A stretch of DNA of 64,000 nt, taken from positions 2,480,001 through 2,544,000 of the forward strand of contig NZ_CP109013.1 of assembly GCF_036226745.1 (NCBI RefSeq), read 5' to 3'. The position numbers were made by a program, and so were the translations under genes. The stretch comes from Streptomyces sp. NBC_00683. Lineage in GTDB: Bacteria; Actinomycetota; Actinomycetes; Streptomycetales; Streptomycetaceae. The notes under the pieces are model-generated. The model was given only the letters and a program-made list of their open reading frames with translations. It made no database searches and was not told the origin of the DNA. How positions within the stretch are numbered: position 1 is the stretch's first letter; each line of letters opens with the position of its first letter. Positions 19,921 through 27,974 of this stretch are shown one piece after another.

Positions 19921-19990
19921 CCTGACTTCCGAACCTTCCCTGTACCTACTCGATCACCGGCGGTGCGACTCCACGCCGGCCGGCCTCCCA
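18664..19990 (-). repeat. Tandem duplication, copy 2
   Basis: The partner of 16452-17775; see that entry. This copy keeps the intact gene order (large WXG gene, then mycosin), which suggests it is closer to the ancestral arrangement. Confidence 0.85.
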
Positions 19991-21682
19991 CGTCTCTCTG
20001 TCTTCCGTCAGGTAGTCCGGGCGCGGGGTGCCACCGTCCTGGTCCTCATCCTCGGAATCCCTCCGACCCGCCGGGCCACGCACGAGGCCCGCGCCACCGG
20101 CCGTGAAGCCCTTCGAACCAGCACCAGATCCCACAGCGCCGCCGCGGGGCGTACCCACAACTCCGTTGGTGCTGGGAGTACCTCGCCCACCAGGGCGGGA
20201 GGCGCTGCTCGCCCCTCCAGCTCCGACGACACCGCGCTGGCCGACGCCGCCGACCGGGCCGCCCGGTCGTGGCGCACCCCCGGCTCCGATGACCGTGCCG
20301 CGCGGGACACCACGAGCGCCCCCTGGCGTAGCACCGCCCGGGACGGCGCGCTGCGGGGTCCCGCCGACGATGCCGGTCGCTGCCCGGCCGGAACGCGGGC
20401 CGGTGCCGGCGGACGTACCCGTATGGCCTGCAGCCATGGGCCTGCCGCCAGTGACACCGGACCGACCAGCCGTGGGGGGCTGCGCTCCACGTCCGGAGGC
20501 CGGGCCCCCACTCGCGGGCGCAGGACGCCCCACCGGAGGCCCGGTACGACCGTTGGCCGCAGGGCCACCGACCGTGGGGCCACTTGCCCTTGGCCCGCCG
20601 AACCCGGTCTGGCCAACTGTCTTGGGCGCGCCTGTTGCCGACTGGGGCACCCGGGAGCTGCTGGTCACTGGGTTCACGAAGCCGGTCGCCATGGGCGGAG
20701 TCAGATTCGGACCTCCCGCCGGGCCGACAGGACCCGTGGGAGCGGGAGTTGGAGAGGGACCGGTAGTAGTCACGGGGGCTGGCGGTGTGGCCACACTGTC
20801 GATCTCCGTGGAGACGCTCTTGTCCGGGACGGGGGCCACCGCCACGGGCGGCTCATAGCCCTGACCAATTGTTGCAGAGCCTTGGCTACCGGTCGCCGCA
20901 TGCCCCGCTGCACCGCCCGAGCCCACGCTGCCTGACGATGCGGAACCTCCCGACGACGCGGAGCCCGACTCCTCCCCCTCGAGCCCAGCGACTCGCGGCC
21001 GCGGCATCGCAACATCAAGCTGCTTCTCGAACCGCGGCGGCTCCTGTGCCGCCAGCGTCTCCTCCGAGACCGCGTAGTACGAAGCCAGCCGGTTCGCCTG
21101 GTTGATGGCCTCCTGGCGGTCCTTCTCGACCTTCAGCGCCGCCGCGTACTCCGGGTTGCCATCGATCCGCTTCGGGGTCTCGATCTCGTCGGGGGACTTG
21201 CGGTTCAGGCGGGTGTCGCGGGGCGGGAGGGAGTTGCGTACCGAGGCCAGGCCCGTGCCCGCGACCGTGATCTGCGTGCCCGCCGTCTGTGCGAACTCGC
21301 CCAGCTTCGTGGCGTGGGCGACCAGGCCGTTGCCCCAGTCGCGGAAGGCGGTTCCCGACTCGCCCTCCCAGTCGACGGCCGCGATGAAGTCCTTGAGTTC
21401 CTTCGCCGCGTCGTTGATCGCGGTCCTTGCCTTCAGTAGCGCCTGACCCGCCTCCTCGAGGTGCTCCGGGTTGGAGTTCTCGATCAGGTCGATCATCGCG
21501 TTGAGTTCATGGCCCTCGAAGGAGGTCCGGCCCGAGGAGCCGGAGCCGCCGAAGCCGAACGCCTCCATGACGTCCTGCATCTGGCGGGTCACGTCCGTGA
21601 CGACCAATTGCCCCTGGACGCGCTCGTTGTCCTGCTGCTGCTGTTCCGCGGGAGTCAGTTCCGGCTGCTTGTCGTCACTCAT
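19946..21682 (-). CDS. Large WXG-domain protein, candidate ESX substrate
   Basis: A 578-residue protein. Residues about 1-230 are helical and contain a WxG turn (VDWEGESGTAFRDW, near 105-118). The middle (about 235-535) is a long disordered Gly/Pro/Ala/Thr-rich region. The C-terminus returns to an ordered, charged tail with YLTED, which fits the YxxxD secretion motif, followed by WEAG and PVIE. A second YxxxE (YAVSE) lies near residue 202. The layout resembles mycobacterial PPE/EspB-like substrates: an N-terminal helical bundle with WxG, then a low-complexity arm. Its start overlaps the stop of 21682-22134 by one base. No family name can be assigned with certainty. Confidence 0.8.
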   Translation of the reverse strand: MSDDKQPELTPAEQQQQDNERVQGQLVVTDVTRQMQDVMEAFGFGGSGSSGRTSFEGHELNAMIDLIENSNPEHLEEAGQALLKARTAINDAAKELKDFIAAVDWEGESGTAFRDWGNGLVAHATKLGEFAQTAGTQITVAGTGLASVRNSLPPRDTRLNRKSPDEIETPKRIDGNPEYAAALKVEKDRQEAINQANRLASYYAVSEETLAAQEPPRFEKQLDVAMPRPRVAGLEGEESGSASSGGSASSGSVGSGGAAGHAATGSQGSATIGQGYEPPVAVAPVPDKSVSTEIDSVATPPAPVTTTGPSPTPAPTGPVGPAGGPNLTPPMATGFVNPVTSSSRVPQSATGAPKTVGQTGFGGPRASGPTVGGPAANGRTGPPVGRPAPASGGPASGRGAQPPTAGRSGVTGGRPMAAGHTGTSAGTGPRSGRAATGIVGGTPQRAVPGGATPGGARGVPRGTVIGAGGAPRPGGPVGGVGQRGVVGAGGASSASRPGGRGTPSTNGVVGTPRGGAVGSGAGSKGFTAGGAGLVRGPAGRRDSEDEDQDGGTPRPDYLTEDRETWEAGRRGVAPPVIE

Positions 21683-22134
21683 CAGCTATCACCCAAGTCG
21701 TCGTAGGCAGAGCCGGTCTTGCTGTCGGAACGCGGCTGCTCAGGCTTGGCCGTCTTCTCGGCCGCGGCCTTCTCGTGCTCCGTGTCCAGGCGGGTCTGGA
21801 TCTCGTAGAACCGCCGCCGCGTGTCGTCGTCCACGTTGTCGAAGCCCACGGCTGCCGCGTGCACGCCGAGGCTCAGGTACTCGATCTGGTCGCCCAACGA
21901 CTTCGAGAGCGTGACGAGCGACTCGTGGACGCGGTTGTACTGGCTGTAGAGCCCATCCGCTTCCGCGAAGCATGCGTTCTGGCCACTCAAGGAGGTACGC
22001 GACACCGTCTGTGCCGCAACCTTCGACTTGCCGGCCGCCGAGCCTTCCAGGTCCGTCAGCAACGCGTTCACACGCTTCTGGAACTGCTCGAGGGCTCCTA
22101 CTCCACGCCGGAGATCCCCGTTGCCTTCGCTCAC
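21682..22134 (-). CDS. ESX-associated helical protein, unknown function
   Basis: A 150-residue, mostly helical protein starting at GTG 22134. It is predicted to be long amphipathic helices through residue about 125 (LRRGVGALEQFQKRVNALL...) and ends in an acidic tail. No WxG turn or signal peptide is seen. Its length and pairing with the large WXG protein suggest that it is a partner of that protein, as PE proteins are for PPE proteins, but this is inference. It follows mycosin 22300-23547 by 165 bases. Confidence 0.75.
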   Translation of the reverse strand: MSEGNGDLRRGVGALEQFQKRVNALLTDLEGSAAGKSKVAAQTVSRTSLSGQNACFAEADGLYSQYNRVHESLVTLSKSLGDQIEYLSLGVHAAAVGFDNVDDDTRRRFYEIQTRLDTEHEKAAAEKTAKPEQPRSDSKTGSAYDDLGDS

Positions 22135-22262
22135 GTTGCTGCCCTTCCCCGATTCCCCGTTTGCTCAGTCCGTTTCGCGTTGCTATCGCACCCACGTGAA
22201 CAGCACTGGCCCCACAACATCACTCTAACCAATGGCACTGACAGGTCCAACTGTCTTGTCCA

Positions 22263-22285
22263 TCACGTAACTTCCGTCACGTAAC
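22263..22285 (-). promoter_or_regulatory. Direct repeat upstream of the WXG-gene group
   Basis: TCACGTAAC occurs twice, at 22263-22271 and 22277-22285, a 14-base period. It lies between the mycosin 22300-23547 and the gene starting at 22134, about 130 bases before that start. It could be a regulator site for an internal promoter. The repeat may be chance; no known Streptomyces consensus was matched. Confidence 0.3.
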
Positions 22286-22299
22286 CGGCCGCCCGGACG

Positions 22300-23547
22300 T
22301 CACACGGCACCCGGTCGACCCTGGCGTCGTCGTCTGTCGCGTACGGCAACTGCGGCACCCGCGATGGCCGCGACCAGGACTCCCCCGCCCACCACGACAT
22401 AGGTCGCCAGCCGGGCGTTGCGTTCGTCCGCCGTCTCGCCCAGGTGGAGTGCGGCAGGGACGGGTGCCTCGCCCTTGCTCACGCCCTCGTGTGCCACCGG
22501 CTTCTCGATGGGCTTGTCGTCCTCGGTCAGGGCGCGCACCGGGTCGACGACACCCCAGCCGACCAGGCGGTCGTGGCCCGCGATCGAGCGTTCCGCCGTC
22601 TGCTCGATCTGGGCGACGATTTGCTCCTGCGTCCAGTCCTGGTGCTTGGCCTTGATGAGGGCCGCGACTCCGGCGACGTACGGAGCCGAGAAGCTGGTGC
22701 CGTTGTCGGCGCAGTGTCCCCCACCGGGAACCGTCGAGATCATGTCGACGCCGGGGGCGGCGATGCCCACGAACTCGCCGGACTGGGAGAAGGCGGCCCG
22801 TTCGTTGTTGCGGTCCGACGCGGCCACGGCCAGGACGCCGTCGTAGGAGGCCGGGTAGGTCTCCTTGACGTTGCCGCCCAGCCCGTCGTTGCCTGCGGAG
22901 GCGACGATCACGATCTCCTTGGCCAGGGCGGCTTTCACCGCCTGTTCGAGGAGGGCCGTGGGCTTGACCGCGTTGGCGGTGTCCTGGGAGATGTTGATGA
23001 CGTCCGCGTCGGCCTGGTCGGCCGCGTAACGGATGGCGGCAGCCAGGGTTTCCGCGGTCCCGTGGCCCTCGGCGTCGTTCTGCTGGATCGGGATGATCGT
23101 CGCGTCCGGGGCCAGGCCGGTGAAGCCCGTGCCCTTCGCCTCGCGTGCGGCGATGATGCCGGCGACCTTGGTGCCGTGGCCGACGATGTCGGTGGTGCCG
23201 TTCTCCTTGCCGCGCTCGAGCTTGTTGCCGCTCTCGTCCTTGAGGTTCTTGTCCAGGAGGTTGCGACCGCTCCCGGCGTCCACGGCCTTCGTGAGCTGGG
23301 GGTTCTTGACGTCGACGCCGGTGTCGATGACCGCCACCCGTACGCCCTTGCCTGTGGACTGCTCCCACAGCTCGTCCATCAGCACGCGCTGCAGCGCCCA
23401 GGGACGGCCCACGTACTTCTTCGCGGGGAAGGTGCACTGGGTGGAGTCGTCCGCGGCCGCGGGCAGCGCCGGCAGTGTGAAGAGGAGTACGGCGGTGGCG
23501 GCCGCGGCTGTCAGCAGGCGCCGGCGGCAGGAGGGCTGCGTGGTCAC
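22300..23547 (-). CDS. mycP: Mycosin (MycP-type subtilisin protease), third copy
   Basis: A 415-residue S8 protease, the copy most like the canonical ESX mycosin. A signal peptide precedes about residue 33. The mature start holds the CTFPAKKYVGRPWALQR extension that wraps mycosin catalytic domains. Catalytic D75 (VIDTGVD), H124 (GHGTKVAG), N220 (SAGND) and S285 (NGTSFSAP) are all present. A C-terminal membrane helix (ATYVVVGGGVLVAAIAGAAV) is followed by RDRRRR. The GTG at 23547 with GAGGAG upstream is chosen over an earlier GTG at 23562 that overlaps eccB. It is clearly diverged from the two tandem copies and sits right after eccB, as in mycobacterial loci. Confidence 0.95.
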   Translation of the reverse strand: MTTQPSCRRRLLTAAAATAVLLFTLPALPAAADDSTQCTFPAKKYVGRPWALQRVLMDELWEQSTGKGVRVAVIDTGVDVKNPQLTKAVDAGSGRNLLDKNLKDESGNKLERGKENGTTDIVGHGTKVAGIIAAREAKGTGFTGLAPDATIIPIQQNDAEGHGTAETLAAAIRYAADQADADVINISQDTANAVKPTALLEQAVKAALAKEIVIVASAGNDGLGGNVKETYPASYDGVLAVAASDRNNERAAFSQSGEFVGIAAPGVDMISTVPGGGHCADNGTSFSAPYVAGVAALIKAKHQDWTQEQIVAQIEQTAERSIAGHDRLVGWGVVDPVRALTEDDKPIEKPVAHEGVSKGEAPVPAALHLGETADERNARLATYVVVGGGVLVAAIAGAAVAVRDRRRRQGRPGAV

Positions 23548-23558
23548 GTGATCGCTCC

Positions 23559-25088
23559 TCACGAACCCTGCGGCTGGCGGGCGGCACCGGTCGACAACCG
23601 GGGGCCCGTCGGCAGGAAGGTGGACCAGGCGGCGGGAACGGGGGCGGGATCGACGTCCTTGTACCCGAGCCGGTTCTGCGCCTGCTGTGCCTCCTGCTGC
23701 CTCTGCTTCTCGTCCTTCGTACCGGACTCACCGATGCCGGAGTCGTCCTGCACGCTGTCGCCGTTGGACTGCATGGCGTAGCGCAGACCGGTGTCGGTCA
23801 CCAGGAAGAGGGGACCGGAGTCGGGGCTGGAACCCTTGAACTGCCTGAAGAGCAGGCCGGATCCGGGGGTGACGTAGGCGCTGCTGGAGCCGGAGGGGAG
23901 CGTGGCGGGAAAGCCCGTGCCCGCCCAGGTGCTGAGCGTGCTGGCACCGTCCTTGTCGGAGACGCCGCGCAGGACGTTGCATACGGTGTTACGGCTTCCG
24001 CTCGCCGTGCTCGCGGAGTTGACGGGTGTCGGCTCGCTCGTGGGCCAGTCCCGCTCATGCCCGAACGCCGCACCGGGCACGAAGGCTCCGGCGCTCACGT
24101 GCTTGACCTTGCCGTTCGGGTTGAGGTTGGCCAGGGCGCGGCTGTTGAGCAGGAGTTTGGCGACGAAGTCGGACACCGGGGCGACCCTGCCCTTCAGGAC
24201 CACGTACTGCTGGGTCCTGGTGCCGGATGTCGCCGCGAGGACCATGCCCACCTTGTTGTCCTCGGGCTGCAGCTTTCCCGGAACACCCGCAGCAGCACCG
24301 GGAGTTCCCTCGATCGCCGGGAAGGTGACCTCGTCCCCCTTGTGCAGCGTCTCCAGCCAGTCGGCGGACACCCGCTGGGGGTCACGGTCCTGGCCGACGA
24401 GGGTGCGCAGCAGGAGCTCGTCCTTCTCCACCGCGTACGCCGTGCCCGTGGCGTCGGCGATGTAGCGGGTCCTGTCCGGCCCCGGGCCCTCGACGTACAT
24501 CAGCTCGCCGCCCTGCAGCTTGCTCGCGCCCTCGGTCTTCTTCTGCTCGCGCTCCGCGAAGAGGAACGCCGCCTTCTGGATGGCCCTGCCGCCCTCTCCG
24601 GGCCGCTCGCAGACCGCCCAGCGCTTCATGGAGCCGGCTTCGGCCTTGTCGGGCAGCCGGTCCGGGGCGTACGGAATGCCGAGGGTCGCCCCGTGCGGGA
24701 TCTTGCCGCTGTCGAGGACCGATTCGTCGACGTTGATGACGGTGCCCTTGTCCGGGGCGAGGAGGAGCTTGGCGCTGGACATGTTCAGCACCGGGTGGAG
24801 CTGCGTCTTGCCGTCGGTCTTCAACACCACATAGCGGGTCGTGGACTTGCTGGCGATGATGACGTTCTCGTATGGGGTGTCCCATTTCTGGGGGGCCACG
24901 GGCTTGAACATCCCCCAGGCTCCGAACACCGCCAGGACGACCGCGCCGACGATCACTCCGGGCACCACCGCGCGAAGAGGGCGAGGTGCGCCCTCCTCCG
25001 AGCCGGACGGGTGGGGCTGCAGGAACTGTGCGACCAACCTCCGCTTCGCGAAGGTGTAGGCATTGAGTTCGTCCCGCCGTGATGCCAT
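23559..25088 (-). CDS. eccB: Type VII secretion protein EccB
   Basis: EccB is the extracytoplasmic component of the ESX core complex. The 509-residue protein begins with MASRRDELNAYTFAKRR, the family's conserved cytoplasmic start. It has one membrane helix at about 40-61 and a large outside domain with repeats of a beta-rich fold. Cysteines in WAVCER and NTVCNV could form the disulfide found in the family. The start is ATG 25088 with GGGG eight bases upstream. The mycosin gene follows 11 bases after the stop. It diverges from eccE. Confidence 0.95.
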   Translation of the reverse strand: MASRRDELNAYTFAKRRLVAQFLQPHPSGSEEGAPRPLRAVVPGVIVGAVVLAVFGAWGMFKPVAPQKWDTPYENVIIASKSTTRYVVLKTDGKTQLHPVLNMSSAKLLLAPDKGTVINVDESVLDSGKIPHGATLGIPYAPDRLPDKAEAGSMKRWAVCERPGEGGRAIQKAAFLFAEREQKKTEGASKLQGGELMYVEGPGPDRTRYIADATGTAYAVEKDELLLRTLVGQDRDPQRVSADWLETLHKGDEVTFPAIEGTPGAAAGVPGKLQPEDNKVGMVLAATSGTRTQQYVVLKGRVAPVSDFVAKLLLNSRALANLNPNGKVKHVSAGAFVPGAAFGHERDWPTSEPTPVNSASTASGSRNTVCNVLRGVSDKDGASTLSTWAGTGFPATLPSGSSSAYVTPGSGLLFRQFKGSSPDSGPLFLVTDTGLRYAMQSNGDSVQDDSGIGESGTKDEKQRQQEAQQAQNRLGYKDVDPAPVPAAWSTFLPTGPRLSTGAARQPQGS

Positions 25089-25208
25089 GTGCGCGCTGCC
25101 CCTTCTCCCCAGTGGGCGACCAGGTTCCCACACCCGCCGTGGACCGCTGCCGCCGACCGGGACCCCTACTATGCCTGTTGGTACTTGGCTCTCACTGCTC
25201 AGGTAGGG

Positions 25209-25222
25209 TGATCGCCCGATCA
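25209..25222. promoter_or_regulatory. Palindrome in the eccB-eccE divergent region
   Basis: TGATCG CC CGATCA, 6-bp arms with a 2-base spacer, between the divergent eccB and eccE starts. It lies next to an A-rich stretch. It has the form of an operator for a dimeric regulator. The evidence is only symmetry and position. Confidence 0.3.
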
Positions 25223-25271
25223 ACGCCCGTGAAAAAAACGGTAAATACGGACACGAGGGGGCAACGCGGCG

Positions 25272-26612
25272 ATGGGTGCAGCGACGGGGGAGCGCACGAG
25301 GCGGTCTGCCCACCGAACGCCCGGCCCTTCCCGGCGGCAACGCAGCAACGGGTCGGACGGCACAGCTCCCCATCCGTCGGCGGACGCCCCCGCTGCGACC
25401 ACTCTCCACTCGATCTCGAGGACCAGCCGAGTCGGACCCGCGCTGCGGCAGATGGTGCTCGTCGAGGCAGCCCTGGCAGTCGCCGTCGTGGGTGCCGCGC
25501 TCGGCGGCGCGTGGCTGATCCCGGCCGGCGTGATCGCCTGTCTGCTGATCCTTCTCGCGGTGGTACGCCGCCGGGGCCGGGCCGTGCAGGACTGGCTGTC
25601 GACCGTGTCGTCCCTCCGCCGCCGCAGGCGGACCGCCGCGGCGCCCCCCGCCGAGACGGAGCCGCAGCTGGCTCCGGTCGCGGAGAACGTGCCGGGATTC
25701 GCTCCGTACATCTATGTGGACGGCGCCCGCCGCACGGTGGGCATGGTCGGGGACGGCACTTTCCTGACCGCGGTCGTACGGGTCGAGGCGAGCGGTGAAT
25801 CGCTCCGCCAGGCAATGGGTGCGCGGGCGCTGCCGCTGTCCCTCCTGGGCGACGCGCTCTCGGTGGACGACATCGTGCTGGAGTCCGCGCAGCTCGTGCA
25901 GCAGGTACGCCCCGCTCCGGCGCCGCACCTGCCGGAGCGGTCGGTGGCCCGGCTCTCGTACGGCCCCCTCCAGGACCGGACCGGGGCGCCCGCGCTGCGG
26001 ATGACCTGGGTGGCGGTGAAGCTGGATCCGGAGCTGTGCCGGGAGGCCGTGGAGGCACGCGGTGGCGGGATCGGAGGAGCGCAGCGCTGCCTGGTGCGGG
26101 CCGCGGACCACGTGGCGAGCCGTATCACCGGCGCCGGGTTCCGGGCCTCGGTACTGGACCAGGACGAGCTCAACTCCGCGGTGGCGACGTCCGCTTGTGC
26201 CAGTCCCATCCTGTCGGCGCGTGCGGGCCGGCCGGACGCGCAGGCTCAGCGGCGGACGATGGAGACACCACGGGTCTGGCGCTGCGACGACCGCTGGCAC
26301 ACCACGTACGCCGTGGACCGGTGGCCCGAACTGGGCCGCGGAGCCACTCCGCTGCCGCGGCTCGTCTCGCTGCTGACCTCGGTTCCGGCGTATGCGACGA
26401 CGTTCAGCCTGACCGTGCGCCGCGGTACGCACCAGGGACATGTGTCCGTACGCGGCCACGTACGGATCACCGGCGGCTCCGACACCGAACTGGTCGGGGT
26501 CCGAAGGACATTGGAGCAGGCCGCTCGGCATGCCGGGGTCGGCCTCGTACGGCTGGACCGCGAGCAGCTGCCGGGTGTCCTGGCCACGCTCCCGCTGGGA
26601 GGCGCGCAGTGA
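25272..26612 (+). CDS. eccE: Type VII secretion protein EccE
   Basis: A 446-residue protein with two adjacent membrane helices (about 60-78 and 81-98), an Arg-rich boundary and a large soluble domain, the EccE layout. EccE stabilises the ESX membrane complex at its periphery. The N-terminal 55 residues are disordered and basic. The start is ATG 25272 with GAGGGGG about ten bases upstream. Its stop overlaps the next gene (GTGA). The family assignment rests on layout and position more than on a strong motif. Confidence 0.8.
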   Translation: MGAATGERTRRSAHRTPGPSRRQRSNGSDGTAPHPSADAPAATTLHSISRTSRVGPALRQMVLVEAALAVAVVGAALGGAWLIPAGVIACLLILLAVVRRRGRAVQDWLSTVSSLRRRRRTAAAPPAETEPQLAPVAENVPGFAPYIYVDGARRTVGMVGDGTFLTAVVRVEASGESLRQAMGARALPLSLLGDALSVDDIVLESAQLVQQVRPAPAPHLPERSVARLSYGPLQDRTGAPALRMTWVAVKLDPELCREAVEARGGGIGGAQRCLVRAADHVASRITGAGFRASVLDQDELNSAVATSACASPILSARAGRPDAQAQRRTMETPRVWRCDDRWHTTYAVDRWPELGRGATPLPRLVSLLTSVPAYATTFSLTVRRGTHQGHVSVRGHVRITGGSDTELVGVRRTLEQAARHAGVGLVRLDREQLPGVLATLPLGGAQ

Positions 26613-27319
26613 CGAAGCACATCGCTCCGAGGCGAGGGCTGCTGGGGCCCCGTCATGCCGGCCACACCCTGGCGGCGGACCACCTGGGCGCGCTGTCGCT
26701 GCCGGTGGGCGACGACGGGGTGATCATCGGCGACGACGCCGAGGGCCGCCCGCAGATGATCGGGTTCCATCGGCCGGCACCGTACGACGTCCTGCTGATC
26801 GGCGGTCTGTGGACCGCGCAGGTGCTGGCACTTCGCGCGGCCGGTACCGGTGCGCGGGTGGCGGTCGAGACGGGGCGTACCCAGGCGTGGACCACGCTGG
26901 CGCAGGCCGCGGGTGCCGGCCTCGAGTGCATCTCCCTTCATGACGTGGGCCAGGTGCCGCCGACCGGAGCGACCGTGGGCAGCCCGGTGCTCGTCGTGCG
27001 CGACTGCGGTATGCGCCCGCCCCGTGGCCGTGTGGTGTCCTCGCCGTGGCAGTCGGTGCTGACGCTGCTGCCCTATCTGAGCCCCGTGGCACCCCGGTTG
27101 CTGCGTGCGTCCACGCTCGTGGGCATCCAGCGGGTCTCGCCGGCCGAGGCGGAGCAGATCGGCAGGATCCTGGGGCTCGCACGTGCCGAGAGCGAGGCCC
27201 TGCCCACCCTGGCGGACGGTGTCACGCTCTGGGTGGCGGGCCGCGAGCGCCACTGGGTGATGACCAGCGCGACGGACGTGGAGAGCGGACTGCTGGGCAC
27301 CGCTCGCAGGATGGACTGA
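26609..27319 (+). CDS. ESX-locus protein of unknown function
   Basis: A 236-residue soluble protein starting at GTG 26609, which overlaps the eccE stop codon, so the two are translationally coupled. The sequence looks like alternating strands and helices without a signal peptide or membrane helix (VIIGDDAEGRPQMIGFHRP, PYDVLLIGGLWTAQVLALRAAG). The coupling suggests an EccE partner or assembly factor. I do not recognise the family. Confidence 0.8.
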   Translation: MTKHIAPRRGLLGPRHAGHTLAADHLGALSLPVGDDGVIIGDDAEGRPQMIGFHRPAPYDVLLIGGLWTAQVLALRAAGTGARVAVETGRTQAWTTLAQAAGAGLECISLHDVGQVPPTGATVGSPVLVVRDCGMRPPRGRVVSSPWQSVLTLLPYLSPVAPRLLRASTLVGIQRVSPAEAEQIGRILGLARAESEALPTLADGVTLWVAGRERHWVMTSATDVESGLLGTARRMD

Positions 27320-27403
27320 TTCCTGGCTCGTTCGCACCCCCTGCTCGCCGCTTTTCAGGATCATGGCGAGGGAACGACACAGTTCGACCGAAGGGACGTG
27401 CGC

Positions 27404-27637
27404 ATGGGCACCCAGCAGGAAAAGGACGAGCTCTACGCTCTCGACATCTCGGACGTGGAGTGGCTGAGCGCACCCGGCACCGAGAACGTCGAGGAACGGG
27501 TCGAGATCGCGTACCTCCCGAAGGGTGCGGTCGCGATGCGCTCCTCGCTGGATCCGGACACCGTGCTGCGGTACACGGAAGCCGAGTGGCGCGCTTTCGT
27601 ACTGGGCGCACGGGACGGTGAGTTCGACCTCACGTAG
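27404..27637 (+). CDS. DUF397 family protein, orphan
   Basis: A 77-residue acidic protein. DUF397 proteins are small and frequent in Streptomyces, usually next to an XRE-type regulator. Here the typical VEIAYLPKGAVAMRSSLDPD and final FVLGARDGEFD segments are visible. The ATG at 27404 has AAGGGA seven bases upstream. No helix-turn-helix partner is encoded beside it, so it is an orphan copy. It could influence expression of the neighbouring ESX or ParA-like genes, but this is inference. Confidence 0.82.
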   Translation: MGTQQEKDELYALDISDVEWLSAPGTENVEERVEIAYLPKGAVAMRSSLDPDTVLRYTEAEWRAFVLGARDGEFDLT

Positions 27638-27974
27638 GCGGTGGCGCGGGTGGTGGGTGGCTGTCCGCACCGGACCGCCACCCTCTCACCAGGTCGCTCC
27701 GTGTCCTGTTGTGTGACGAATAGACCGCTTCTTCCTTCGCTTTCCGCCGTACTTGTTTCACTTGATGGCGGGGCGTGACCTACCGGACAGTTCTTCCCGT
27801 GCGGTACGGCCTGCCGTAGTGCGCCCGATGGCGATTAGGGTGGGTGGGGGCGTGACAGAGGAACCTGAGGGCAGGCACTGCGCGTCGCAAGGGGGAGAGC
27901 CGGGCGGATCGGACAACGGGAACGGTCGCCCCACCCCCACGGCACAAGGGTGCTCGACCACACCAGGAGGCAAA
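27638..27974. other. 337-base upstream region of the ParA-like gene
   Basis: No gene is supported. The frame of the next gene stays open back to 27753, but it reads as low-complexity sequence with no ribosome site, whereas a perfect AGGAGG lies at 27965-27970. The AT-richer stretch around 27715-27765 is the likely promoter area; no clear -35/-10 pair was found. Confidence 0.5.

Noticed and set aside
27753..27974. Upstream extension of the ParA-like gene to 27753
   Set aside because: The extension is low-complexity and has no ribosome site, while GTG 27975 follows a perfect AGGAGG at the right distance.
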